A stretch of 64,000 bases of DNA, taken from positions 2,020,556-2,084,555 of the forward strand of contig PZJY01000004.1 of NCBI GenBank assembly GCA_031472005.1, written 5' to 3'. The stretch comes from Tetracladium setigerum (taxonomy: Eukaryota; Ascomycota; Leotiomycetes; Helotiales). The position numbers and the translations under genes are program-made. Below, piece by piece: positions 1 to 12,100 of this stretch (the first letter of the stretch is position 1; the number at the start of each line of letters is the position of its first letter). The notes under the pieces are model-generated. The model worked only from the letters and a program-made list of their open reading frames with translations. It made no database searches and was not told the origin of the DNA.

Positions 1-105
1 AGGCCTCGGGTTGTAGACGAATCGGGTCAATCTGAAGGATACTTTGATTCTTGCTTTGTCTGGCAGGATGGTCTCCATGACGACTGTATGTTACCTGTAT
101 TGTAA
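1..105 (+). CDS. possible C-terminal end of an upstream gene (partial)
   Basis: Frame 1 is open from the window edge to a TAA at 103-105 and gives 34 residues ending ...DDCMLPVL. It could be the last exon of a plus-strand gene starting before the window, but the stretch is too short to recognise a family or exclude chance. The following bases to 292 are AT-rich and show no coding signal; they would be the 3' flank shared with the convergent gene that ends at 293. Confidence 0.2.
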   Translation, partial: RPRVVDESGQSEGYFDSCFVWQDGLHDDCMLPVL

Positions 106-292
106 ATGAATCATACCGTAGAATCATAATGTAGAATAACACGTCCCTCGCAATCTAATTAGACAGAGGGTGTACTCATACTCCAAATTCCTGTGAACTT
201 GTTCCTCTAAACAAGTGATCGTCGTCGATTCCCATTGCCATTCAATTCAATACTTCTTCATAAACGTCATCAATTTATTCAATATAGCCCAT

Positions 293-2094
293 TTAATTTT
301 GCTTGATCCAGGCAAGCAACATGCGTAGTCTTTCTCCACTAGCCTTCAGCCAAGCCAAATCACTATCATCAACCTTATTCTTAACCACACTATCCTTTCT
401 TCGCTTATCACCCTTGATTTTGTTTTCCCGGGCTAGGATGCCCTTCTCAACCGCAGAGACTAAGCTCGGAGTGTAAGTGCACTCACAGTCCTTCAAGAAA
501 AGTCTCAAAAGATTTTCGACCAGTACTGAGACTTTGGCGTTGTCTATTGTCGAAGATGTGTTTGCGGCAAAGGGGAGTAGGCATTTCTCCAACACCATCT
601 GGGAGAGCTCATCGCTGGCCTTGTTGGTTATCGAATGGGGGCTTGGAGCACTGTTTGGCAATAGGCGCAGGAGAAGTAGTTGGCAAATTGAGACGTACAC
701 TACGATGGGGAGGTATGAGTAGCTGGAAGGCGATGTGAAATGGGAGAATGCGGGCAAGGGAAGTGGTTTGATGCAAGTGAAAATAACATCATAAAGCTCT
801 GGAATGTGAACGAATTCGTCAGGCAGAAAGTGTGAAGCACGCGAAAGCTGGCAAGATTAGCTCATTATACTTAGTAGTGTAAATAGTCTTACCAAAGCTG
901 TTAAACGCTGCCGTAAAGCAAGCGAATCGGTTCCTCCTAGCCAGGTCTCTTGATCTGATACAGCTCCAGAGTCATCTGAAATTTGGTCGATCTCGGATGA
1001 GTCGTACTCCACATCATCTTCATCGCCATAATCTCCAAACTTATCTCCTCTCTTCCGCTTCTGGCCTGTATGACTGACCTCTCTCGTTTCGTTGGCAAAC
1101 ACTTCTGGGAATTCCTTCAGACTCTCAGGGCTCCCATTTGCAAATACCGAGCGTATCACACGTTTCAAAGGGCTTGATCGACCTTGCACCACCAAAAGAT
1201 GCTTCACCAATAGGCTTTTCCGCAGCAACTTGAAATCGCAAATTGAATCTGGATCGTTCCGTAATCTATTCTGGTAGATGGAATCTGCCATGTCCATTCG
1301 ACGCCGCTCTTCCCAGTCGGCGTCCAGAACATCTAGCATATAGCCAAGCCAGATTTTCCAGATCTTCCATCGCCTAGGATATTTGACACTACAATTAAAA
1401 ACCCAACCGACCACATGCCAGAAGTCTTTTGCGCATCTCCGCAACCTGCCCTTGTTGGCGATGATTCCCTTCAAGTGTTCGCCCGTTTCGTCCGATTCTG
1501 ATCCGCTCGTAATATCTTCGGTGTCTGCAGGTCGACCCCGTCTTAAGTTCCTGCCTGCCTCGAACTCCAGGGAGAAGGCTTCGTCAAGATGCGCGTTTAC
1601 AGGACCCAAAATTGCAAGGACATTTCGCAGAAAGGTAATAGAGCGAGATGCAAGTTCCACCCGTTCGTTCGGAGGCGCCTGTGAGGTATATCGAGGATGA
1701 ACGAGTAGACAACTAATAAGCTCTATGTGGAAAGGCAACGGTGCGATAACACCGCGATTCTCCCGGTCCGGGTGAGAGGCGCCAGAGACGACAAGATCAG
1801 AGAGGAGAGTCAAAGCACTGGGATCTGGATCATCGCATTAGTGAGATCGCCACGCTTATTCGAATGTAGGCAATATCTACACAATTCTTCATCCAGGTAA
1901 ATGTGACAATGTTCGCGGATGTGGTCTGGAATTGGAAGAGCCGGACGATAGGGCAGCTTGTGCGAAGGAGCTGTGTTCACATCTGGTAGAGAATCGGTCG
2001 ACATCGAAGCCCTTGGCGATCTGGTACGAGAGTGTTGAGGACGACGGCTGCTTGGGGATTGTAGAAGGCCGAATGAGGTTGAGAAGAATGACAT
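293..2094 (-). CDS. conserved-looking fungal protein of unknown function (about 566 aa)
   Basis: Not recognised. The model is three exons on the minus strand: 2094-1881, 1824-893 and 847-293. Introns are 1825-1880 (56 bp, GTAGAT...CAG with a CTAAT branch site) and 848-892 (45 bp, GTAAGA...CAG with CTAAT). The joined exons are an exact multiple of three. The start at 2094 (MSFFSTSFG) is preferred, with an in-frame ATG at 2256 as the alternative. The middle part is rich in Trp and aromatic residues (KDFWHVVGWVF, WKIWKIWLGYMLDVL), followed by an acidic and basic low-complexity linker and a helical C-terminus. There is no signal peptide or obvious membrane segment. The shape suggests a soluble, probably nuclear, helical scaffold protein, but this is inference only. 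Confidence 0.75.
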
Positions 2095-2461
2095 GGCGGG
2101 GTCCTTTGGGCCGACGCGACGCGGTGGGGTCGTGACTAGGTAGCAGAGAGATACCTCAGGTACTGTACCCATTGGAGATGGCCTTTCCTCTGATTTACGT
2201 CTGGATTGCATTATTATTACTATCATCATCTTCTCATCGTTCGGTTCATGTAGCATGACTTGATTGGAAACTGCTATTGAGATTGGCAGCTAGCGCGGTT
2301 GCTCCTTCTGCTGTTCAATTTTGGGAATCTGATATCGACTTGAGTTTGGTACTGTACCTAGTGTAATGCAAGAGATTAGAGTACTTGGCTCACAGCTAAT
2401 AATACAATATAAGAATGCAATGAATTTCCCTAGTCTGCCAAACTACCGCTCTCCCCTCTCC
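2095..2461. other. intergenic: promoter of the 293-2094 gene and 3' flank of the glyoxalase-like gene
   Basis: No gene is seen. Two exact copies of the palindrome-like GGTACTGTACC lie at 2159-2169 and 2348-2358, upstream of the unknown gene. The first lies inside the longer alternative N-terminus from ATG 2256. Confidence 0.4.
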
Positions 2462-3489
2462 CTAGATCGAAGGTGCTACAATCCCACCCACGCTTTCATC
2501 TCCCAGATCAATCCGTTTCAAGAGTCCCTTACTTTCGTCGAGGCTGCCGAGAGTCAAATTAGCCAACAAAAGACCGCCCCTCTCCTCCATGGCTGCCAAC
2601 TGATCCTCCTCCAATGGCATCCCAATCACGACCACTGGATCCTCTGCACCAGTGATACTGTTGAATCTCGACAGCTCAAACGTCCCCACAAAGTTAGGGT
2701 CCGAGTCGCTAATCGAATTAGGTACGCCAAAGATTGCCGCGTATGCTTGCGAGAGCGCACCAGCTCTCTCCTCTGGAAGGAAAATATAGAGCTCGTCAAT
2801 CCCATAAGCACCATTCGGATGAGTGGTGCTCGCCGCCGAGCTTGGAGCTCTGAGTTCCCGCGAAGTCAGGTCGCTGCAAAAGAATGGAATTTCTCCTCTT
2901 TGATATCCCGTGTTGACTATGGGAAATGTGACGTTCCATCCGATATGTTGTCCATCTGGCCGCACTCTCCCCCAGATACTGGTTTTTGATACTGCACTTT
3001 GGGAAGACCTTCGCCCAGGTCTAATCGGGAAAGTCGCTCTTCTAGCTTGGAAAATAGAACGGGAGCTTCGTCTGAGAGACTTGTGAGAGCGAAGTCTATG
3101 ATACCAAACTTCTTGTCTCCCCACCAGTGGCCTTCTCGAAGCGCGGGGTCGTCGTTGACGAACGAGATAAATTCAATGTAGAAGCCTATCTTGCCAAACA
3201 TATTAGTTGCATGATCCATGGGAGAGACGGAAACAAGGGATGCCTGGTTTAAATGTCTCTCAAATCTCAAGCAGCCATCACTGCTTGCAGCTGCCATGGA
3301 TTCAGACTGCACGGATTGAATAAACCGGGACTGCTTACCATCCTGAAAACATATCAGAATATTCTCAGTCTTCCCATCTGCATGACGACCTCCGGGTGTT
3401 AGGGTGAAGTTAGACGTCAACCATTGTGGTGGGCTTTGCAGAAAGGCGTATGGTACTAAGATAATGAGGTGATCGAGGTGGAGAGCCAT
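2462..3489 (-). CDS. glyoxalase-like domain protein (Glyoxalase_3 family), frame broken once
   Basis: The start at 3489 gives MALHLDHLIILVP, the usual opening of the fungal glyoxalase-like (vicinal-oxygen-chelate fold) family, with His-Leu-Asp-His near the N-terminus. Later parts fit too: GGRHADGKTENILI, IEFISF, EGHWWGD, and a second half with RVRPDG, WNVTFP and RGEIPFFC. There is no intron. The reading frame changes once at a C5 run (plus-strand 2969-2973) between YQKPVSGG and RVRPDG. Adding one base there gives 342 continuous residues, the normal family length. The substrate is unknown; members are cytosolic and poorly characterised. The break may be a sequence error or a recent pseudogene mutation; error is favoured because neighbouring essential genes show the same defect. 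Confidence 0.8.
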
Positions 3490-4035
3490 GTCTGAAGCAA
3501 TTCGTAGAAAGCTTGAACGCTTTATGACGCTGAAATTTTGAGAGTCTAGATATTTAAGTAAGGACCTACGTAAGATTCTGTTGCTTGTGAGAAGAGAAGA
3601 GTCATTCAAGGGAACGATGGTGGATCTCCATCCATCACATGATCATGCATGTTTACTTTAGTTTTCGGCGAATGGGAAAGAAAGGCTGGGTCTGGTCTAA
3701 TAATCTGTTCACGCCCCGGGTCTCCAGATTGCGTATGTGCATGAATGAGAAATTACTATTACAAACTATTGTAAATAATCCAGGGACACTAATTCGGTAA
3801 AATGTCAATAGCGACTGTTCGGATACTGTACATAGGTACAACACAACGGCTTATGGCGAACCTCCGTAAAGCCCAATCATCCGCGCCGTGTATTATGTGT
3901 GAAAGAAGAACCGATATAGATCAAAATAACAAGTAAACAAATCTTCACTGCTTCTGAACACTTCCAAAGCATGCCAAACCAGTGATAAAAACTCCGTATA
4001 CTATGCTGCCCGCTCCCAAGCCTTACATACACCGC
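3490..4035. other. intergenic: promoter of the glyoxalase-like gene and 3' flank of rav1
   Basis: AT-rich and noncoding in all frames beyond short chance ORFs. The only structure seen is GGATACTGTACATAGGTACAA near 3821-3841, one of many GTAC-centred short palindromes that recur in the intergenic DNA of this window. Confidence 0.35.
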
Positions 4036-7000
4036 TTAGAAGCCAAAGCTATCCAATAATGAATTTGTTTCAGGCTCCTCGAACACACTTGGAGGTGGTT
4101 TGTGGCCCCCGGATTTGATGTCCATTGGTAGTTTTGCAATTGGCAAGTCTGCCACAACAAGAGAAGAACGCCTACGCAACATGCGACGAGGGTCTGGATT
4201 GGACAGATCGCCAAAGATAGTTGGCGTGGGGAGGAGAAACTCCCAATTGCGTACTTGGCCGATGTCAGCTATCGCACTTCCAAGACGGGGCGAGAGAATA
4301 TATACCTAAGTCCAAGGCTAGTAAATCACATCCCATTCGATCATAAAGCCTGGCATTGTGAAGCACAAAGGCCCATTCCACCTTGGGCGTAACTTTTGAG
4401 GCTCCTTTTAATGTCTGTAGAGTTTTTTGTCGAAGTTGGGAATATAAGACTACTAGTGCAGGGTCATCTGCAAGGAATAATTTCGATTGCAAGTCTGGTG
4501 ATTGAGGTGTTTCAAGCAGTGTATACACCGGAGACTGCACTTGTTAGAAAGGAAGAAAAGCGGACAATAATGACTTACAATAAGGGCGCGCACAGCCATG
4601 TCTCTTCTGTGCAACATCCAGAAGGCCCAGGAAGCTAGCCACCTATTTCCTTCTTGGGCGGCTAGCGGTAAAACCTTCTCCTCCAGAAGCTCCCTCAAAA
4701 CAGGACCTCTGTCGCCCTCGTATACTCTAGTGACAGCGATCGCTAGCTGTAGATCTTTCAATTGGTTTAATATCACATTAACAGCGTCCTTCAAGCAGTC
4801 TGCAAGCAAGAAAAATGCAGCGGCGTATTCTGGGTACTAAATCAGTGCCTGTGATAATCCTGATCTTCTGTCTACTTACCATGCCTGCGCTTGCCAAGGA
4901 GAGCATATGCATTTTTGAGTGCCGCTGTCTTCCACTTCCTGTCTTGAAAATTGTTGGCAAGAAGTCGTATCGTGGCTGCTTGTTCCCGGTTCCAAGATGC
5001 CATTCTCCAAAGACCTTGCAAGACCGTCTTTTTCTTAAGAGCAAGATAAAACAGACTACAGTCAACGGGGTTTTTGAGATCTTTTTTAGTGTATTCATTT
5101 CGAGCAATGGTTTCAAATTGGGCTTTCTGCACAAAACTTAGTAGCTTATGTTGTATCGAGTGACCAACATACCAAAGAGTTTAGATCGGTCATCCACATG
5201 AACATTCCACTTTCTCGAGCATGTTCCCACAATATTCTCCCATGGAACTGACGAGAAACAATGTCTGTGAGAATGTCTTGACTATTGCTGTGATATGCCC
5301 AATTAATCTCTCTCCAAGACAGATTAACTTCGTTGGAGCGCCCTCGGTGCAGACAATGCTGGCGAAAGAAGAGCATGAATCGAGCGGCATTTTCGTCCAT
5401 GGATCTTCGTTGCTTTTCTACAACAGCAACGCACTCCACAATATCTGCTAGATATATTTGCTCTTGCCTCGATAGCTGAGGCAGTGCTATTTTTGTGAGC
5501 TTTTCGTTTATGGCTGACGCTACTGTTTCTGTGACTGTCTCCATTTCCTCGTCATCATTGGTAGAAAAGTCCCCAAACGACCTACCGCCTTTTTTTGCAA
5601 TGGCGGTTGAAGTTGCAGATTGCTAAAATGATGAGTAAATTTGTGGTTGAGATCGTGGTTAACTTACTTCGGTGCTGGTATAGAATACCTCCATAGCCAT
5701 GCCAAGGTGATTGTCGATATGCTCTCCCTCTATGTGATACTTGAGTATCCTGAAAAGGGCCAAAAGTATGTGCTGCACAAGTCCAGTCTTCCCTGCAAGA
5801 GTACATTGGCTTAAAAACTGTGGGTGATAGACGGGAAGCGGCCCATTGAGTCTTGTAACCACATCGAAAATGTCCCATGGTATTTTGCGAGCGGGTAAGC
5901 CGAGATTCGCCACAACCGGGACGGACTGATCAACTTCCTTATCATAGACGAAGAGTTGGTTACCAGCTCCGATGATGAGATTACCACCACCTAGCCAAGT
6001 CGAGTCCCCAATTGGGTGCGGAGTAAGGTCTCTGATGTTAACTTCTCGAATCGTAGCCCAGGCAGGTCCTTTGTTGAGATAGTCATATCTCATCTGCGCG
6101 AGCAGCAGCACCCGAAACTTGAACCCAATCGCAAGAACAGACTGGTCGTCGGGAGTGGACGTCCAGTCCAGATCCTGGATCACATCCTGGTTTTCATAGT
6201 CCTGAGAGAACTCTAGTTGAGCGCCTCTGACATCCCAAATAGTTAACTTTGATCGTGTTGAGTTCACTAATGCCGCTTTACGGATAGAGCTCCCGCTAGC
6301 CAGAGCTGGTTCCGTGATCCCCGTGTGAACAGAGCATGTCTCTAGCCATTCCACCGTCTGTTTTGTGCGGTCGATTCGGACTGCCCACGATCGAACCAGA
6401 CCGGAAGTGGTGTATGAGAGGGCAACATCTCTTGAAAAGGCATCAAGGAAGCTTGATGCAGCCGGGGAGAACCGGCTGGGTCAACCGGGAGGACATTGGA
6501 CAAATCATCGGAATCCCCCAGACTAAATCGACAAAACTCCCGAACGGATGTCGCCATAGAGCCATTGGACCCTGTCAAGCCCCCTCTTCGTATGGGTAGG
6601 CAAACTTCCCACACAACGCCCTGCATATTTGAAGTTATTGTGGCTACATGGGCAACGTCTGCTTGCTTCTTCGTATCTGGCAAAAGTACAATGCAGAGAG
6701 GTTTACCCGAGACTTCATACTCGCAGCTAGCCAGGCATATAGCACTAGGCATTCGGGTATCCCACAGCGTTAGTCGTTTGTAGTGTAAGTAAATAACGAA
6801 GTCTCCACGTCTTATTACACATATTCTGTGGATGTATTCCGTCTCTGTGATGATACTCTGACGAACGACAGATGTCCCATTTTCATGGTCTTTGTGTCTC
6901 CAAACAATTCCCTCGTTGCCGTCGGTCCTAGAAACGATCGCCCTGCCACTGTTGTTACGAATGATCTTTCTGATACTAGATCCATGGCCAGTCCACACAG

Positions 7001-8346
7001 CCTTCGATATAAGTCGGTTGGCTCTCGGTGATGGATCGAACAGGTCCGCAAGATTGGTCTCGAAAACTTTGATTTTCCCATCAAAGAAGTGCACGAGAAC
7101 ATACAGTCCTCCGGCTGCTTGGTTGTAGTAGTTGTATATCTGAATACAACTTGAAGAGTCATTTATATCACTTGGCAAGCCCAGGTCTAGTCCGTCGACA
7201 TGTGCAACGTTGAAGATATTTGTGGTTTGCCGCGACTTGCAGCCCACATTTTCCAAACCCCAAGCTGACATGTTTCCGGATTCGTCCATCACGACACAAA
7301 TCTCAGGATTCCGATTTGCGACCTCTATTAAGTGAGTCAAAGCGTGGTCCTCTTTGTTGATGGAAATTTCCTTCGCTTGAACAGAGTGCTCTGTGGCCAA
7401 CATAAAATCCCTTCCATCGATTATGAAGGCGTATCTGATACTTGAGGAATGCTTGGGGGAAAGTCCTCTGGGTTGAATGGACTCATTTAGGTCGATTTGC
7501 GCCCAAAGCTGGAGAAGAGGTAGGCCATGAGGGTCTGATGCAGCCCATATTCTCAAGATATTATCTGAGCAGAGAGTATACAACACATTGTCGATTGTTT
7601 GATCGACGTGGTAGGGCTTTCTCCAGTGTATGTTTGTGACGCTCGCTGGATGCGGAAGATAACTGAAATCAAATCTCGTATCATCCGACCCGAAGGATAA
7701 TCTTCTCCATATCTTAACAAGTCTGTCGTACCGTCCGGTAGATGCGATATATGCAGAGTCATAGGAAAAGCTTGCGAACTTCACCACATTTGCTAAGTCT
7801 CTCTTCCAGATGACGGCCGGTGTGTCGTGCGTCGAAAACAGAGTGAGCCATGAACCGCCCACTAGAAGCTCTTCTGCCACACCCCAAGACAAAGTTGTAG
7901 CCAGTTGTTCGGGATCATGGTCGAGAGTAAAGCTGCATTGCATTGACCACTACGGGCTAGTGAGTATCATTTCTTGTTGCCCTAAAAACAGCCATCATAC
8001 CTTGAGAGCATCCTCGCCATGGCCATAGGGCTTATAGACTCGAACACCAGAGCTAGTACATGTCGCTATCTTTCCTGACGCTTCGTCGATCGCGATCGCC
8101 TCGAGATGAATATCGTCGTCATCGTAAACGGTTTGTAGTATTGAGTCATGCCCAGTGAGAATAACAAATGCATTGCCGGTGATGTATGCCTACGAGACGT
8201 TAGCAGGTTGGCGTGCGAATCAGGCATGCAATTCTGAAGGAGCAAAGATGATATTGCCAACCCACCACGAGACGTTTGCCATTCCAGAGGCCAGTGCAGA
8301 TGGCCTGGAGCTTTGCCAGGGGTAGGCCTGGAAGCACAGCTTTCAT
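4036..8346 (-). CDS. rav1: Rav1, regulator of V-ATPase assembly (RAVE complex), DmX/rabconnectin-like WD protein
   Basis: RAVE, with Skp1 and Rav2, promotes assembly of the V1 and Vo parts of the vacuolar/endosomal proton ATPase. Eight exons: 8346-8266, 8189-8001, 7949-5668, 5622-5173, 5126-4880, 4829-4579, 4534-4306, 4253-4036, with introns of 44-76 bp. The N-terminus (MKAVLPGLPLAKLQ, GNAFVILTGHD) and several WD-like blades (DRLVKIWRR, DNILRIWAA, SRSKLTIWD) precede the conserved Rav1p_C region (VQDLDWTSTPD-like, LTPHPIGDSTWL, GAGNQLFVYDK). The C-terminus has the usual EEPETNSLLDSFGF. One frame change lies at the G4 run 6464-6467, between LPVDPAGS and AASSFLDAFSRD. With one base added there, the exons sum to 3,948 nt (1,315 aa), normal for fungi. 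The last acceptor (4254, AAG-type) is the least typical splice site. Confidence 0.92.
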
Positions 8347-9110
8347 CCTATCCTTCCAATAGCATGGCAAATAAGAGGCCTATGTGGAAGCTTCACGCAG
8401 ATGATTCTGGTGATAATGTTGGGATGGTTTGTCGTTGGATCTCAAGTTGCCTTGTCCCGGAGCTGGTCAAGGCTGAGAGAAAGCGAGGTTCTGTGCTGCC
8501 AATGATCTGCGGTGCACGCGAGGCTCGCGACTAGTGCAGTACAGTACAGGGACAGGGCCAATCAATTCAAATTGAAGGCAAGACTAGAGTCAAAACCATA
8601 AACAAACTCGTGAGATTTGGAGATGCCTGGAAGTAGTTGGCGTGAAGCGATATGAAGTATCAATCAGAAAGTCATTAAATCCATGCGGCGGGCAGCTCTT
8701 ATCATTCCAAACGCCACATTCATGGAGGATGCCGAAGTATACGTTCCTCCTACTGTCTGATTCGCTCACCAAGCTGCCCTGATATGAAAGCTACAAACAC
8801 TCTTATCCCTCACATGATTTTTATTATAGGACTGTATTCCAATAGCAGGATTGATTTGGTACTTTAAAACTGTTTAGAATTCCTCAACCCAAACACCTCC
8901 AAAAACCTTCCACAACAACACCACATGACAAGTCAAGATAATACAGAGGGGGAATATGGGGAGTGCCTATTTGATGCCTTGCTTTTAACTATCTTACAAG
9001 CCACGAGTACGTGTTACATGGCGACGCTATATTGCCCCCGCCAGTTCTCAAGTGAACAGCCAATTTCGCGAAAAAAAAAAAGAAAAAAAAAGAGCATACT
9101 ATTCTAGGGC
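8347..9110. other. intergenic: rav1 promoter and rat1 3' flank
   Basis: No credible gene; short ORFs here have no recognisable content. A tandem CAGTACAGTACAGG is near 8537-8550 and an A-rich stretch (A11 then A9) at 9071-9090, just past the rat1 stop. Confidence 0.35.
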
Positions 9111-12100
9111 TCAACGTCCCCTATAGCCGCCGCGATATGAGTCACCTCCCTGTCCTCTGCGCGAATCACCTCCTTGTGATCTATATGAGTCGTTAGACCC
9201 CGGATATGAATTGTTGCCCTGACGGTCTCCACCTCCAAAGCCCGGTGGCCCTCTCGACTGACCGCTGTAGGCTGGGGGTGGGCCTTGTGGTGCTCTATAT
9301 GAGCTATATGCTCCAGGTGGTGGAGGAGGCCCAACGCCAAATCCTCTACCACCCATTGGCGGTGGTACTTGCCAGCTGGGAGGAGGTGGCGCGTAATTGT
9401 TGTCTCGATATGTGTTGGCATTCTGATTATATGGTCGATTGCCCCCCGGTGCTGAGTAGTTGAAAGAGTTTCGCGCCCTGCCGTCTCCTTGTAGTGGCAC
9501 GCCGCCGTGGGTTCGACCAGATCGAGCAGCGCGGCCTTTAGTGGCCTCAATATCTGCGGCGTTGAGCGCGGGTGGGGGAAACTTGATACCGCGAAGTAGC
9601 ATAGATTTGTGAATGTGAGTCGATTTGGGCATTTCATAATTTACACTAAATTGACAAGGTAAGCGGTTGAAAATCGTTTCTTTTGAATTGAACCATACCT
9701 GATTGAGCGATCATCCTCTAGACTTGGCATTTCTCCACTCTCCAGCGGAAAGCTTAATCGACTGTGAGGAAGATAGGACTCGTTCTTTTCGACAGTTCCA
9801 GTAAGGCCTTCACTGACTCGCGGATTTAGCTTAAACTGTCCTGGGCCTTGTTTTTTTGAGTAGAAGTTTCCAGCAATATCGTTATATAGTGCATCATGAG
9901 CCTCTGCAACAATGAGAACATCATTTCCTACTCCATTTCGAGCTGCAACATCAGCCGGTAACAAAGGATATACCTTTGCCATTGCATCCAGCAATCGTTG
10001 TGAATCAATGAAAGGAAGGAGAGCCACACCCTGCCAAGCGAACTTTTTGCCGTTCAAATCGACAACAAAGTCGGTAGGATAGAAGTCGATGATTTCGCTC
10101 TCGGGCTCGGTCATCAGACTGTGAAATTCCTTCGGAATGGCCTGTCTGGAACCAGCGGGAAGAACACCCATGAGCTGTTCAAAGGGTCTGAAGATCCTGC
10201 CTTTGTTGAAAGAAATCTTCATGTCGGAAATGCCAACGAAGTCTGCCGCAAAAGGAGCGTAATGGTAAGGGTAGAACCAGTCCCATGAAGGGCAACCTTG
10301 AAAGTAATAGAGTAAAACCCACGCCAGCCCTTCCACGTAGGCTCTTGCAACCTTGTGTCGGAATTCAATGTCATGGGGGTCCACGCTGAACTTTTGCTCG
10401 TAGTACCTATCCGCATATCCTTCATCCCATAGTCGCACGGTGTCGGGGGTGGCTCATCCTTGGAGGTACTTGGGGTTCCAGGTTGGGGAGTGGATTGTCC
10501 GGGTGTGCTGCTATCATCCTCGATGAGATCTGCCTTTCGTTTTCCAAGTGCTGAGGCGGGACCTTCAGCCAACTCTTCGGTGGCAACATCGAGAACCTTG
10601 TCAACGCTCCCATTACCATTTAGCTGACTCTTCAGAGCAGCAGCGGCACTCTTGTTGGCCATATTAGCTTTGTAGACCGCCCCACGGTTGACTACCATGT
10701 CATGGGACAAGGTTTTAGCCTCTCTGGAAATGTCTTTGGGGTCAAACAGAGGAAGGCCAACAGGTGCATTGTCAAAAGATGGCTTTTGTCTTCCACCAGC
10801 AGAGGAGTCGTAACCTCCACCGCGTCCACCACGTCCTCCGCGTCCCCCACGTCCTCCACGACCCGACTCCTCCTGAAGCTTTCGACGCTTTGCGCCTGCC
10901 TCGCGTTTCTCCTCTGTCTGTCTTCTACGCTTGAATATCGCATCTTCCTGTTTTGCTAAACCTTCGAGGATGAGTTGGGCTCTTTCAAGGTCAACATGTC
11001 CGTCTTTGGTAAGGTAACCACCCATATATGGAATATTGTCACGCCAAATTGCAATTAGAGTATCAATTCCATTCTCTCGAATTTCGAGACTGGGGAGATG
11101 AGGTAAGAAATCATTCCCAACAAAAAAGCACATGAAGACCCAGTCATCGATAGCGCGCTCAAGGTCGAATCTGAAAGGTTGGTCAGGAACGTAGAGTTCA
11201 GCTGCGAGATACTCTCGCAGGACAGAAACATGAAGCCAGATGAAAGGTTTGAGGGCTGGTGCACTATCTTTTTCATCATGCTCTCCATCCTTTACCTTGG
11301 CTTGTCCTGTGCACTCGCGGGCTTCGTGTCCACCCTGGCCACACAAGCGACAAAGCCGAGGCTTTGAGTCCTGAGCAAAAACATCTTCTCGGAGAACACG
11401 GAAATGAGGCTCGTGGGTGCCCAATCCCAACATAATGAGATCTGCATCTAATCCATAGATGACATGTCTTGTGTTTGGGTCATGTTCTGGGGAAGATCGC
11501 TGCGATCTGATGAACTCCATAATCTTATGCTCGCCCTCACCTGGGACTGTTGAATCTGAAATGATGACTTTCATTTTGGCCCAGGCAGGATCGGTGTTGA
11601 GCTTGTAAGAAATCCAATATCTCAAGCTTAAAGCCAGGATGTCCATGAATGGAGTGCCGGGGGTGATCTCGTTTGAATCCCAGGCTTTCTTTATTTCTTC
11701 CTCTTCGATGCGACCGCCTTGCGATTTTAGCATCTTGAGTAGTTCGGCTTTATCTGCTTCCTTTTCTTGTGCTTCCTGCGCAGATCGGAATCGTCGAGAG
11801 CGTTGCTGGTTCATCTTTGCACGCGGAGCCACGCCATCGATAGCAATGAGAAGTAATTTTCTTGGGCGCACCATGTTCACCACGCGATCGGTGTACTTAA
11901 AAATCGCCAGCATCATTTCTTCTTCATCCTTGGGAGGTGGTCGATCTTCGGGATGCGAACAGGGATGCACAATTCCGTTCATATCGAGATACAAGTTATC
12001 GAATTCTTCGCCGTTGGGATTTGGGCCTCTGGTATCTATTGGAATCTCCTGCCCATCTATGTCGCGGGGAACTCTTCAATGACGGGACTAACGATCTTAG

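Noticed and set aside
1825..1853. A 29-bp intron at the first junction of the unknown gene
   Set aside because: Too short for a spliceosomal intron here; the 56-bp intron 1825-1880 restores frame with a standard donor and branch site.
6401..6404. Placing the rav1 frame break at CCGG near TPLP/GLVRSW
   Set aside because: The alternative frame already reads like Rav1 upstream (SSFLDAFSRDVALSYT), so the break must lie earlier, at 6464-6467.
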